In this document: positions 53,702 to 62,184 of the stretch, one piece after another
How the letters are laid out: the number at the start of each line of letters is the position of its first letter
Numbering within the stretch: position 1 is the first letter of the stretch
NCBI GenBank assembly: GCA_963677445.2
Contig: CAXXGF010000067.1
Location: 24,737-88,736 of the forward strand
Length of the DNA stretch: 64,000 nucleotides
Source: G963677445 sp963677445
GTDB lineage: Bacteria; Bacteroidota; Ignavibacteria; Ignavibacteriales; Melioribacteraceae
Direction: 5' to 3'
Notes under the pieces: model-generated
The model's input: only the letters and a program-made list of their open reading frames with translations
Database searches by the model: none
What the model was told of the DNA's origin: nothing
Translations under genes and position numbers: made by a program

Positions 53702-55840
53702 ATGCAGTTTTTTGCTGATTCAATAATATACAGCTACGCGCAAATCTTTTTCAGCAGCCGCAAATGGTTTGGTATAGCCGCAATGCTCTCAACTTTTGTC
53801 ATTCCCGAAATGGGAGCGATGGCCCTCGGGGGAGTAATAATATCAAACCTTCTGGCCCTCTACCTTAAATATGATCGTAATAAAATAAGAAGCGGATTTT
53901 ACGGCTTTAACGGAATTCTTTTCGGAGCGGCTTCCTCTTTCTATTTCCAGCTTACCCCTTTTATGATTCTCATTGTCGCTCTTTTTGTGGTTGTAACATT
54001 CTTTATTTCTGTCGTGCTCGAGCATTATCTCGAAGAATCTTTTAACCTGCCGGGATTAAGTCTTCCTTTTATCATATCTCTTTATATATTTTTTATTTTT
54101 CTTACAAATTACAATTCCGTGCTTTTCAAAGGTTTCGAGATAGAAATTTCTTTTCTGGATAATATTCTGCCGGCATTCATAAAAACATTCTTTCAGTCCT
54201 ATTCGCTTATCCTCTTTCAGTCTTCCATATATACAGGGATAATCCTCGCTGTTTCAGTCATGTTGTTTTCCAGGGTTAATTTTATCAACAGTATAATTGC
54301 CTATTCTTTGAATTATCTGTTTCTGTCGGTGGTCTTCCCCGATCATTCACAGACATTTTTTATTCAGACTTCCTTCAACACTATACTGACCTCTTTCGCC
54401 CTGGGTGGCAGCCTTGTTATAGTTTCCCGTAAAACACCTGTGCTTCTGGTATTTTCTGTTCTGATGGTGATTGTTTTTACCGGATTTTTTACTAAATTTT
54501 TGGCGGCTTATCAGCTTCCTGTTCTTGTCTTTCCATTCAATGTGGTGGTTCTTTCAACCATTTACAGCCTCAAATTCAGACAGGAACAGTCTGATCTCAC
54601 TCTGCTCTACTTTAAACCGGGCTCCCCCGAACAGAATTATTATTATCACCAGAACAGAAAAAGACGTTTCGATAAATTCCTGCGGCTTTTCCCCGAGCTT
54701 CCCTTTTTCGGTGAATGGTATATAACACAGGGAATTGAAGGTAATCTTACACACAAAGAAGAATGGAAATACGCCTGGGATTTCGAAATTGCCGACAGCC
54801 AAAAGCTGACTTATAAAGGAAACGGGGATTCTGTTGAAGACTACCTTTGTTATAACATCCCTGTCGCCAGCCCGCTTGATGGTCAGGTCGTAAGAGTGAT
54901 CGATCATGTATCCGATAACCAGATAGGGGATGTAAACCTCGAATCCAACTGGGGCAATACAATTGTAATTGACCATGGTGAAGGACTTTTTTCATCCGCT
55001 TCTCATCTTAAGCCTGAAAGCATTAAAGTAAGAATAGGGGACAGCATTAAAAAAGGACAGATAATAGCGAGCTGCGGCAACAGCGGACGTTCACCTGTGC
55101 CCCATCTTCATTTTCAGTTTCAACTGACCGATAAAATAGGTGATAAAACTTATAAATTTCCTTTCGCCCATTATCTCGAAAAATCAAACGGCAGTTTCAG
55201 GCTAAAGGCTTTTAACTATCCCGCCGAAAAATCATATATAAGAAATATTGAAACTCATAAGGCGCTCATAAAAGCGTTCAAATTCCGACTAGGTGATGAA
55301 TTTATTATCGATTATGAACTGGATGGTGAAAAACTGACTGAAAAATGGGAAGTCAAAGTTGATATTCTCAACCAGATGTATCTTGAAAATGATAAGAAAG
55401 ATATTGCCTATATGTACCCCAGCGGAAAAGTTTTTTATTTCTCCAATTACATCGGCAATAAGAGAACAGCGCTCTATTTCTTTTACCTGCTCGCCATCAG
55501 AGTGCCGCTAGGTTATATGGAAAACCTCTCATGGGATGATGAATATCCCGTGTCAATTACGGTAAATAATTTTGTCCGTTTCCTTGCCGAATATTTCCTC
55601 GTCTTTTCCGAACTTATCTCTTCACGCGCCAATTTCCATTTTCGTGAAAATCCCGATGCCGAAGAAAATTTTATGATACTTTCCGATTTTGAAAACCGGG
55701 GGAAAGGAATATTCAGTTTCTTTAGAGAAAAAGGAACCGGAGCTCTTGAGATTTCCCAAAACGGCAAACTTCTGAAATATGATTTTACGATGAATAACCT
55801 TAATTTTAAAGCAAATATAAACCAGAAAAGGGGAGAATAG
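53702..55840 (+). CDS. Urea-transporter-like membrane domain fused to M23 peptidase
   Basis: A 712-residue protein. Residues 1-290 hold about nine to ten membrane helices and resemble bacterial urea transporters, with DRNKIRSGFYGFNGILFGAA matching their GxYGFNGxLxG repeat. From about 340 to 475 is a lysostaphin-type M23 peptidase domain: H351 and D360 in HKEEWKYAWDFEI, H435 in SSASHLK and H468/H470 in PHLHFQFQ, with SNWGNTIVIDHGEG between. About 240 further residues follow without known domain. M23 enzymes cut peptide cross-links in peptidoglycan or process secreted peptides. The fusion suggests transfer of a small polar compound coupled to wall or peptide cleavage. Confidence 0.85.
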   Translation: MQFFADSIIYSYAQIFFSSRKWFGIAAMLSTFVIPEMGAMALGGVIISNLLALYLKYDRNKIRSGFYGFNGILFGAASSFYFQLTPFMILIVALFVVVTFFISVVLEHYLEESFNLPGLSLPFIISLYIFFIFLTNYNSVLFKGFEIEISFLDNILPAFIKTFFQSYSLILFQSSIYTGIILAVSVMLFSRVNFINSIIAYSLNYLFLSVVFPDHSQTFFIQTSFNTILTSFALGGSLVIVSRKTPVLLVFSVLMVIVFTGFFTKFLAAYQLPVLVFPFNVVVLSTIYSLKFRQEQSDLTLLYFKPGSPEQNYYYHQNRKRRFDKFLRLFPELPFFGEWYITQGIEGNLTHKEEWKYAWDFEIADSQKLTYKGNGDSVEDYLCYNIPVASPLDGQVVRVIDHVSDNQIGDVNLESNWGNTIVIDHGEGLFSSASHLKPESIKVRIGDSIKKGQIIASCGNSGRSPVPHLHFQFQLTDKIGDKTYKFPFAHYLEKSNGSFRLKAFNYPAEKSYIRNIETHKALIKAFKFRLGDEFIIDYELDGEKLTEKWEVKVDILNQMYLENDKKDIAYMYPSGKVFYFSNYIGNKRTALYFFYLLAIRVPLGYMENLSWDDEYPVSITVNNFVRFLAEYFLVFSELISSRANFHFRENPDAEENFMILSDFENRGKGIFSFFREKGTGALEISQNGKLLKYDFTMNNLNFKANINQKRGE

Positions 55841-55842
55841 TT

Positions 55843-56469
55843 ATGTTCTCTAAAAATATATTAATCACGATAATTTTAGCGTTAATGGTTTCACCTCTCT
55901 TCGCTGGTGAAATTTCAGATGAAAAATATAAAGCTTTTTACTCCTCGGTCCTTGAAGAATCGAATGAGGATTATGAGGAAGCAATTGAAATAATGAATAA
56001 AATTTATGATAAATACGCCGGTGATTACCTTACCAACCTCAGAATGGGCTGGCTTTATTATTTGAAAGGTGAGTACAATAAATCTGTTGAGTATTATCAG
56101 AAAGCTGTTAGGATAAGCAATAACAGCGTGGAATCTTTACTGGGACTCACTTACCCGCTCGCCTTACAGAATGAATGGGAACAAATTGAACGGATATATA
56201 TAGGAATTTTAGCTAAAGATCCCTGGAATTATTCGGCAAACCTGCGGTTAGGCCAGATATACCTTAATAGAAGTGAATACGCGAAGGCAAAACCTTACCT
56301 CGAAAAGGTTTATCATAATTACCCGGGCGACTATGAAGCCAATCTTTCCATGGCCTGGTATTATTATTACACTGAAAGCAAAATGAAATCGAAAGAGCTT
56401 TTCATAAACGCCCTTATTATTGATCCCGAAAGTGATGTCGCCAAAGAAGGACTGGAGCTGCTGAAATGA
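55843..56469 (+). CDS. Secreted TPR protein
   Basis: A 208-residue protein with signal peptide MFSKNILITIILALMVSPLF and four to five tetratricopeptide repeats, e.g. YLTNLRMGWLYYLKGEYNKS, YSANLRLGQIYLNRSEYAKA and YEANLSMAWYYYYTESKMKS. TPR units hold protein partners, here probably in the periplasm. It starts two bases after the M23 fusion gene and overlaps the following barrel gene by four bases, so it is likely to bind one of those products. Confidence 0.9.
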   Translation: MFSKNILITIILALMVSPLFAGEISDEKYKAFYSSVLEESNEDYEEAIEIMNKIYDKYAGDYLTNLRMGWLYYLKGEYNKSVEYYQKAVRISNNSVESLLGLTYPLALQNEWEQIERIYIGILAKDPWNYSANLRLGQIYLNRSEYAKAKPYLEKVYHNYPGDYEANLSMAWYYYYTESKMKSKELFINALIIDPESDVAKEGLELLK

Positions 56470-57284
56470 AAAGATTATTCCCTATATTGTTGACTCTCGC
56501 TATCTTTTATTCTGTTTCGGCCCAGACATATACAGACAGGTTTCGCCCTTCATATTATTTCACCTATGGGGATTACTCCAATGACAGGCTCCTGAGGTCT
56601 CACTCAGCTTATGCCACTCTTAATTTTAAAACAGCCGATTATCTCGTTCTGGGTTTTGATAACCTCCTTATTAAGGATAAGGAATTTGAGTATTTCCAGA
56701 AATCCTATTTTGCCGGAGGGATGCTGCAATTCCATCCCTTTTACGTCAAACTAAACTATGCTCATGCTAAGGGAGATTATGATTACCTCCCTTTTCCCTG
56801 GGAATATGATGAAACCATGAATCTTTTTAACGCCGAAGCTTTATATTATATCCGCCCTCTCTATTTCGGACTTAATTTCACATATATTAAACAATCGGGT
56901 GAATATCCACTCAGTGTAAAACAGGCGGGAGCAAAACTAATTTATTATCCTTTAATAAATCTTTATTTTGTCCTTAATCCTCATTACACAACCCTCTCAA
57001 TTGGAGATAAAAGATTTGCCCTTAATATGAAAGTTGGTTGGTATCCTGTTAAAGAGCTGCATCTTTCCACTGAAATAATGGCCGGGAAAAGAGGATATTA
57101 TTTCGACCCCGATAAACTGACAATTTTCAGTCAGCCGGAAACACAGGATAGTTTCTACGGCCTGCGCGCCGAATATGATCTGACCAATTACCTCCAGCTT
57201 ATCGGCTCTTTTCAATATACCAATTTTGAACACTATTTCGTAAAATATTATGTAGTGGGAATTAAATCGGCCATTGGCTTATAA
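56466..57284 (+). CDS. Outer-membrane beta-barrel protein, last gene of the PqqD/ATP-grasp operon
   Basis: A 272-residue protein with signal peptide KRLFPILLTLAIFYSVSAQ and about twelve amphipathic strands rich in Tyr and Phe (YLVLGFDNLLIKDKEFEYFQ, LYYIRPLYFGLNFTYIKQSG, LQLIGSFQYTNFEHYFVKYY). This is a barrel of the outer membrane. With the TPR protein, M23 fusion and T9SS-sorted first gene it gives the operon a full path from cytoplasm to surface. Family not recognised. Confidence 0.8.
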   Translation: MKRLFPILLTLAIFYSVSAQTYTDRFRPSYYFTYGDYSNDRLLRSHSAYATLNFKTADYLVLGFDNLLIKDKEFEYFQKSYFAGGMLQFHPFYVKLNYAHAKGDYDYLPFPWEYDETMNLFNAEALYYIRPLYFGLNFTYIKQSGEYPLSVKQAGAKLIYYPLINLYFVLNPHYTTLSIGDKRFALNMKVGWYPVKELHLSTEIMAGKRGYYFDPDKLTIFSQPETQDSFYGLRAEYDLTNYLQLIGSFQYTNFEHYFVKYYVVGIKSAIGL

Positions 57285-57505
57285 TGTTATATATTGATAA
57301 CTAACTGACTTAATCAGAATAAAGATGACCCAATCGATCGTGTTCGTTTGTTCGGGAGTCCGAATGATTACAGGCCTGCTAACCGAAGTTTTAACGCATC
57401 ACGTTTCGCCGCGTTTGTAAAAATGGATTGTCAGGAACTCACATTAATTAAAAATGTTTAGAATGTTTATATTACATTTTTATTTTCTGAAATCATGGTA
57501 ACTTT

Positions 57506-58252
57506 ATGGCTGATATATACCCCCTTCTAATTCTTTTCGGAGTAGGCATTGCCGCCGGATTTATAAATGTTATGGCCGGCGGAGGTTCAACTCTTACCCT
57601 GCCTACCCTTATTTTCCTCGGACTCGACGCGGCGGTCGCCAACGGGACCAACCGGATCGCCATTTTCACCCAGAATTTATCGGCAGTGAAGTCCTTCGAT
57701 TCCGAAAAACAATCGGAGTTCAAAACAAGTCTTAAGCTTTCGGCATTTACATTACCCGGAGCGATTATCGGGGCGCTGCTTTCAGTAAGAATCGGCGATG
57801 AGCTTTTCCAGACTATTCTTGGTATTGTAATGATTGGAATTATTATTTCAATGGTCATTCCACGTAAAAAACTCGCTAAAACTGATGTAAAAGATAAAAC
57901 CGGCTGGCCTGCATATCTCGCTATGACAGGGATAGGTTTTTATGGAGGTTTTATTCAGGTTGGGGTAGGTTTCATTTTAATGTCCTCTTTATATTACCTG
58001 CTGCAAATAAATCTGCTTCGTGTAAATGTTCATAAAGTATTCATTATTCTTTTTTATACAATCCCGGCGTTAATTATTTTTATCTGGACAGGCAATGTTA
58101 ACTGGACATACGGTTTAAGCCTCGCCGCCGGCATGGCCATCGGCGCCTGGTGGTCGGCAAAACTCTCGGTAAAAAAGGGAGAAAAACTCATCAGGTGGAT
58201 ACTCATCATCGCGGTATTTATAATGTCCCTCAAAATGCTCGGCGTATTCTAA
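57506..58252 (+). CDS. TauE/SafE-family membrane permease
   Basis: A 248-residue protein with about eight helices in two halves and the family motifs GFINVMAGGGSTLTLPTLIF and VANGTNRIAI in the first half, GGFIQVGVGFILM and VNVHKVFIILFY in the second. Members export sulfite, sulfoacetate or other organic anions. No sulfur-compound enzyme lies next to it, so the substrate is open. Single gene after a 220-bp spacer. Confidence 0.92.
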   Translation: MADIYPLLILFGVGIAAGFINVMAGGGSTLTLPTLIFLGLDAAVANGTNRIAIFTQNLSAVKSFDSEKQSEFKTSLKLSAFTLPGAIIGALLSVRIGDELFQTILGIVMIGIIISMVIPRKKLAKTDVKDKTGWPAYLAMTGIGFYGGFIQVGVGFILMSSLYYLLQINLLRVNVHKVFIILFYTIPALIIFIWTGNVNWTYGLSLAAGMAIGAWWSAKLSVKKGEKLIRWILIIAVFIMSLKMLGVF

Positions 58253-58655
58253 AATCATAATCGTAATCATAATCTAAAAAGCCGAAAGTAAAGAGCGGTT
58301 AGTGAAGAGTGAAGAGTTCAAAAACAGCAATTCTTCTTATAGATAATTTCTAAATCTCCGGAAAGTCCTGTAAGGGACGATAGACAATAGCCCCGCAATT
58401 CATTGTGGGGAATAAAATTATAGAGGAAATTATAAGTCCCGCCAGGGACGACAGATGATTTAATAAAAAAATTTTGCCATTTTGCGTAGAATTTAACTTT
58501 TTACGGAATAATCTAAAAAGCCGGAAGTGAAGAGCGGTTAGTGAAAAGTAGCTTAATTGATAATTGACAATTAAAAGATGACCAGTTTTTTATGATATAT
58601 CATTTTATCCTGTTAGTCTTTTCATCCACTTAATCCTGTTTTTCCTTCGCGTGAT
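58253..58655. repeat. Repeat-rich spacer
   Basis: No gene. It opens with an AATCATAATCGTAATCATAA hexamer tract. CTAAAAAGCCGAAAGTAAAG (from 58274) recurs as CTAAAAAGCCGGAAGTGAAG (from 58513), each running on into GCGGTTAGTGAA; an inverse copy is at 49656-49687. Hairpins of the form TCCTGTAAGGGACGATAG and TCCCGCCAGGGACGACAG lie at about 58364 and 58437. TTGCCATTTTGCGTAGAATT (58474 on) is the unit also seen at 61296 and 61609. Confidence 0.65.
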
Positions 58656-58696
58656 AAAAAAAATCAGCGGCGCCGGGGGTCGGACGCCGCTGATTT
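58656..58696 (-). terminator. Intrinsic terminator of the prepilin-like operon
   Basis: On the minus strand, stem AAATCAGCGGCG / CGCCGCTGATTT with a twelve-base loop, followed by a run of T residues. It lies 15 bases after the stop of the gene at 58711. Confidence 0.93.
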
Positions 58697-58710
58697 CAGG
58701 AGATGGAGAT

Positions 58711-59937
58711 CTACTCATACCAGGAGATAATTTCATAACTGTCTGTTCCGGGAAATTTCGGAGGACCAATTAACATCAGCCTTTCATCATAAACATAACG
58801 TTTATTAAAACCGGATATCATGCCTCCGGTCCAGGGATTAAAGGTCCCGACATACTGCCTTTTTTTCTGCGAAATTCCGCCTAACAATTTTATCTGTCCC
58901 GCCACAGGTCTTGACGCGTAATTTTCCGCCATGAATCCCTCCTTTTCACAAAATATCGCGGCATTTATTTCAACATCTGTGTTATTCGCCGGATTATCCG
59001 CTACCAGAACCCAGTTTCGCGCCATTAGTCCGAGCATATCAGTTGAGTTGGGATTTGCCGCGGGATCATTATAATAAGTTAAATCATCATCAATCCAGAT
59101 ACTTCCGAGAGGAGTCGGTCCCGAAGCGATTACGCTGTATTGCCCTTGAACCACTCCTTTAATTCTTATATTGCCATCTTCAACGCAAATCAATCCATTA
59201 GGGGCGAATGCGGGCAGGTAAACTGTGGTATCCGCTCCGTTCCAGTTATATTTGTAAGTCATGCTGTCGGCCTTCATTTGCATATAAACAGTGTCGTGCC
59301 CAGCAAATTTATAACCGCCGGTATCAGCCATTGTCTCATAATCTTTAATTTTATCATCCGGGAAATCCATATCAACCCCTTTTTCAAATCCGCCGTAGAA
59401 CTTTGGGGTATCATAATCCTTCCCATGATAATAAACTATTCTTTTTTTTGTTGTCACCTTCCCCATAAAAACGGGACTGTTGGAAACCCTCAGGTAATCC
59501 TGAAGATGCAGTGGTCCCCAGACAGTATCACCTGTGGTCCAGTAAACATTGCTCGGTTCGTCGGTTGAAAAATAGGCAAATTTGGAATACTGGCTTGGTT
59601 TTAGCCTAACCCTGACAGTTTTTGATACTCCATTAAAAGCGCCGATCGCTGTAATTTGTTTTATATCCTCATCCGCGTCTATTGTCACTACCGAAACATT
59701 TATTTTACCCCCTGAAAAATCGACATTGGAATATCCCGAATGCCATGAAGAACTGCGGAATAGCTCACTTGAGGCTAAATTCGCGGCGCTTACAGCGATA
59801 TTATGCGCCATTGTTCCATTATAATAGCTTGAAAAATTTTCCACCGAACTGGTAGACATTTTATTTATGTTCATGGTAAAAACCAGAATTATGAGGCTGA
59901 ATCCTCCTACGAGAAATAATGACGCTTTTCCACCCAT
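58711..59937 (-). CDS. Pilus-assembly-like surface protein (DUF4900-like)
   Basis: A 408-residue protein that starts MGGKASLFLVGGFSLIILVF, one hydrophobic helix as in type IV pilins and PilX-like proteins, with little or no leader before it. The rest is beta-rich and extracellular in style: YFSTDEPSNVYWTTGDTVWG, PNGLICVEDGNIRIKGVVQG, SVIASGPTPLGSIWIDDDL. This polymer-like beta layout is seen in DUF4900-type proteins near pilus genes of FCB bacteria. Third gene of a three-gene row, with AGGTGA before the start and a strong terminator after it. Role in pilus or secretion machinery is inferred. Confidence 0.78.
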   Translation of the reverse strand: MGGKASLFLVGGFSLIILVFTMNINKMSTSSVENFSSYYNGTMAHNIAVSAANLASSELFRSSSWHSGYSNVDFSGGKINVSVVTIDADEDIKQITAIGAFNGVSKTVRVRLKPSQYSKFAYFSTDEPSNVYWTTGDTVWGPLHLQDYLRVSNSPVFMGKVTTKKRIVYYHGKDYDTPKFYGGFEKGVDMDFPDDKIKDYETMADTGGYKFAGHDTVYMQMKADSMTYKYNWNGADTTVYLPAFAPNGLICVEDGNIRIKGVVQGQYSVIASGPTPLGSIWIDDDLTYYNDPAANPNSTDMLGLMARNWVLVADNPANNTDVEINAAIFCEKEGFMAENYASRPVAGQIKLLGGISQKKRQYVGTFNPWTGGMISGFNKRYVYDERLMLIGPPKFPGTDSYEIISWYE

Positions 59938-59941
59938 AATA

Positions 59942-60541
59942 TCACCTGTTCCTGAGATTTCTTGCTGAAAGTCTCATCTGCCTCCAGAATACCGAAGAAT
60001 AATTACCCCCGTAAGAATAAACATTTTCAACAGTTATGTTGATCTGCATAATAAATATCTCACCCGGGTTGATTACAGGAGGAGCGATTGTATCACCCAG
60101 GACATTAAAATAGATCAGGTCGAATTGTGTTACACCCAGGTTGGAACCTTTTGGGGGATCACTGTTAACGACTCTGTATAACACCTGGTCATTCGGATGA
60201 GGAGTGCTGCTCAGCTCGGCGGTTCCGCCAAGATAATAATGAAGGGTGTCAACATTTCCATCTTCATCAGTGTCAGTAAGGAATGAGATTCTCGATGAAT
60301 CGGCTGTGATTATCGATTTTGAGGGAACCGGTATCTTTTTCCAGTCGGTGCAGAAACCTATCTTTCTGAAATCTCTTTCAAGAACCTCCACAAGACTCAC
60401 AAGACTGGTCTGCGCAATCAATTCCCCGTTTTTATCGTAAGTGCTTTCAATAGCGCGGTCCTGCATTCTGAATAATGTGAGCATCAAAATGCCGCCGATA
60501 ATTGTTGATCCCAGTATATCTATTAATGTATTTAGTCCCAT
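59942..60541 (-). CDS. Prepilin-like (PilW-type) protein
   Basis: A 199-residue protein: MGLNTLIDILGSTIIGGILM as N-terminal helix, then a soluble domain with QTSLVSLVEVLERDFRKIGF and ISFLTDTDEDGNVDTLHYYL, which is typical for PilW-like minor pilins. The classical leader and the Glu at position 5 of the mature helix are not present in standard form (Asp occurs instead). AGGTGATAAT precedes the start. It lies four bases from each neighbour. Confidence 0.75.
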   Translation of the reverse strand: MGLNTLIDILGSTIIGGILMLTLFRMQDRAIESTYDKNGELIAQTSLVSLVEVLERDFRKIGFCTDWKKIPVPSKSIITADSSRISFLTDTDEDGNVDTLHYYLGGTAELSSTPHPNDQVLYRVVNSDPPKGSNLGVTQFDLIYFNVLGDTIAPPVINPGEIFIMQINITVENVYSYGGNYSSVFWRQMRLSARNLRNR

Positions 60542-60545
60542 ATTA

Positions 60546-61040
60546 TCACCTGAAAAACCAATAACTGAATATTGACTGCAGCCTGATGGTATCCTCCATC
60601 GACTGGCTGGTTACCGAAACTGTTATTCTTTTATGCCAGGTTGGAGAGTTGGATATTCCATCCAGGTTATTGCTGGCGACATAATCAACATCGCAGCTCA
60701 TGCTGAAAATAGCCGATGGAATTGTAGAATCAATCCGGGCGAATCCGTCGAAATCATCAAAATCATCAAAATCGGGATATGACTCCCCCCATTCAGGCCC
60801 CAGGTTTTCTATTAATGTAAGATCATTAACATTTGAAATACTGACCAGACTTGTAGCCTCATCATATGTTTTACTGTTGGCCTCTTCAATAATTGAAGTC
60901 GCCAGGGATACCGCCAGTACGCCAAACTTTGAATCGTACATTTCCGAATCGGAAAAAAGTAAACTGCTATTTATTCTGAGTATCAGCGCCGACATCAGCA
61001 TCAGCGCGCCGAGAGTCATCATTGTCTGTCCTGTTCCCAT
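60546..61040 (-). CDS. Prepilin-like (PilV-type) protein
   Basis: A 164-residue protein with N-terminal helix MGTGQTMMTLGALMLMSALI, then SLATSIIEEANSKTYDEATS, a helix as in minor pilins, and a beta domain ending KRITVSVTSQSMEDTIRLQS. A run of DFDDFDDFDGF lies in the middle, coded by a short repeat of GATTTTGATGAT type. First gene of the row, with GGAG before the start; the promoter must lie in the spacer upstream. Confidence 0.72.
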   Translation of the reverse strand: MGTGQTMMTLGALMLMSALILRINSSLLFSDSEMYDSKFGVLAVSLATSIIEEANSKTYDEATSLVSISNVNDLTLIENLGPEWGESYPDFDDFDDFDGFARIDSTIPSAIFSMSCDVDYVASNNLDGISNSPTWHKRITVSVTSQSMEDTIRLQSIFSYWFFR

Positions 61041-62184
61041 AAATTCTCCGCTTTTTTATTAGTTATGCAAAAACTGTGCTAAAAAAAGTTTAGAAAACAG
61101 GCTCTTTTAACATCCCCCAAAATTCAGTGGTAATTTATTCCGGTAGATAATTCCACAATAATCATAAACTGGCGGAGTCAGAAAAAAGAATCGTAATCGT
61201 ACTTCGTACCCGTCTTTACCAAAACGCTCAGGTTATTCGAGAACGAGGACGGTTACGAGTACCGCTTCGCCCCCAATGAGTACGAAAAAAATTTGCCATT
61301 TTGCGTAGAATTTGACTCCTTACGGAGTAATCATAAGCGACTCCGAATGGAGTCGAATATGAATATCCCCGGATGCAATCCGGTGGTTTTATCACACATT
61401 CACCAGCCGCGACGCTGAAGGCGTCGAATATTAACAACCCGGAGTAAATAATATCTGAAGTATAATATTTCACCTGTAAATGAGAGTTATATTCGAACCA
61501 TTCAGGGTCCTTTGCATGTTTTTCTCTTAACCCCGGGCAGCTCTCTTCGGTTGACGCCCGTGGCTATTCATTTTGAATCCCATTCGGGATTCTTTTACAG
61601 GGAAAGTTTTGCCATTTTACGTAGAATTTAACTTCTTACGGAGTAATTGTAATCCGCCCCCCTCAAGGAACCTCACGCAAAGCCGAACAGGATTTACAGG
61701 ATTGTATAGATAAACAGAATAAAAGCCTGCCCCCTAAAAATCGGTATCGGCTTCGCTATCGGGTTCGGTTTCGTTTTTAAATTCCTCAATAATAAATGGA
61801 CAACACCAATAAAACCTCCAGCCTCGCCATCATACTCTTACTCTGATTTTTTAATTCACCATTCATAATTCACCATTCACCATTATTTTCCCCTTGCATA
61901 AAAAACTAATATTCATTAATTTGGGAATGACTGATTGTTTTTGGGGTAATAAGCGCTCAAATAGGCTAATGATTGTTTTTTATAATATAGATTAAATAGG
62001 ATTTTATATGGCCAAATACAAGTAATGTGAGTTACGTGGCGGAGCTGTGTAGAAAAGAAAACGAAGTAAAGGAATTTTAATGGGATGAACTTGAGGATTA
62101 CCGGTCAATGTAATTCACCTTTCCAATTAAAGAGGGAATGAAAGCTGATTATCCACAACTCCGCTAGATTTCAAAGGAATAAAC
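61041..62184. other. 1.1-kb repeat-rich spacer
   Basis: No convincing gene. It holds the second hairpin-chain repeat, AATCGTAATCGTACTTCGTA at about 61190, a hexamer tract of ATCGGTATCGGCTTCG type at about 61740, and an ATTCACCATTCATAATTCAC tract at 61854-61885. The right third is AT-rich and leads into the next gene. Confidence 0.6.
61296..61646 (-). repeat. Composite hairpin-chain repeat, copy 2
   Basis: 61335-61636 is the inverse copy of 16684-16988, with the same hairpins in the same order: CGACTCC/GGAGTCG (61339), CCGGAT/ATCCGG (61369), CGACGC/GCGTCG (61410) and GAATCCC/GGGATTC (61575). On both sides stands the unit TGCCATTTTGCGTAGAATTT plus a CTCC-TTAC-GGAG stem (61296-61335 and 61609-61646), as if it bordered the element. 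The open frame here that reads IFDAFSVAAGECVIKPP comes from the repeat itself. Confidence 0.75.
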
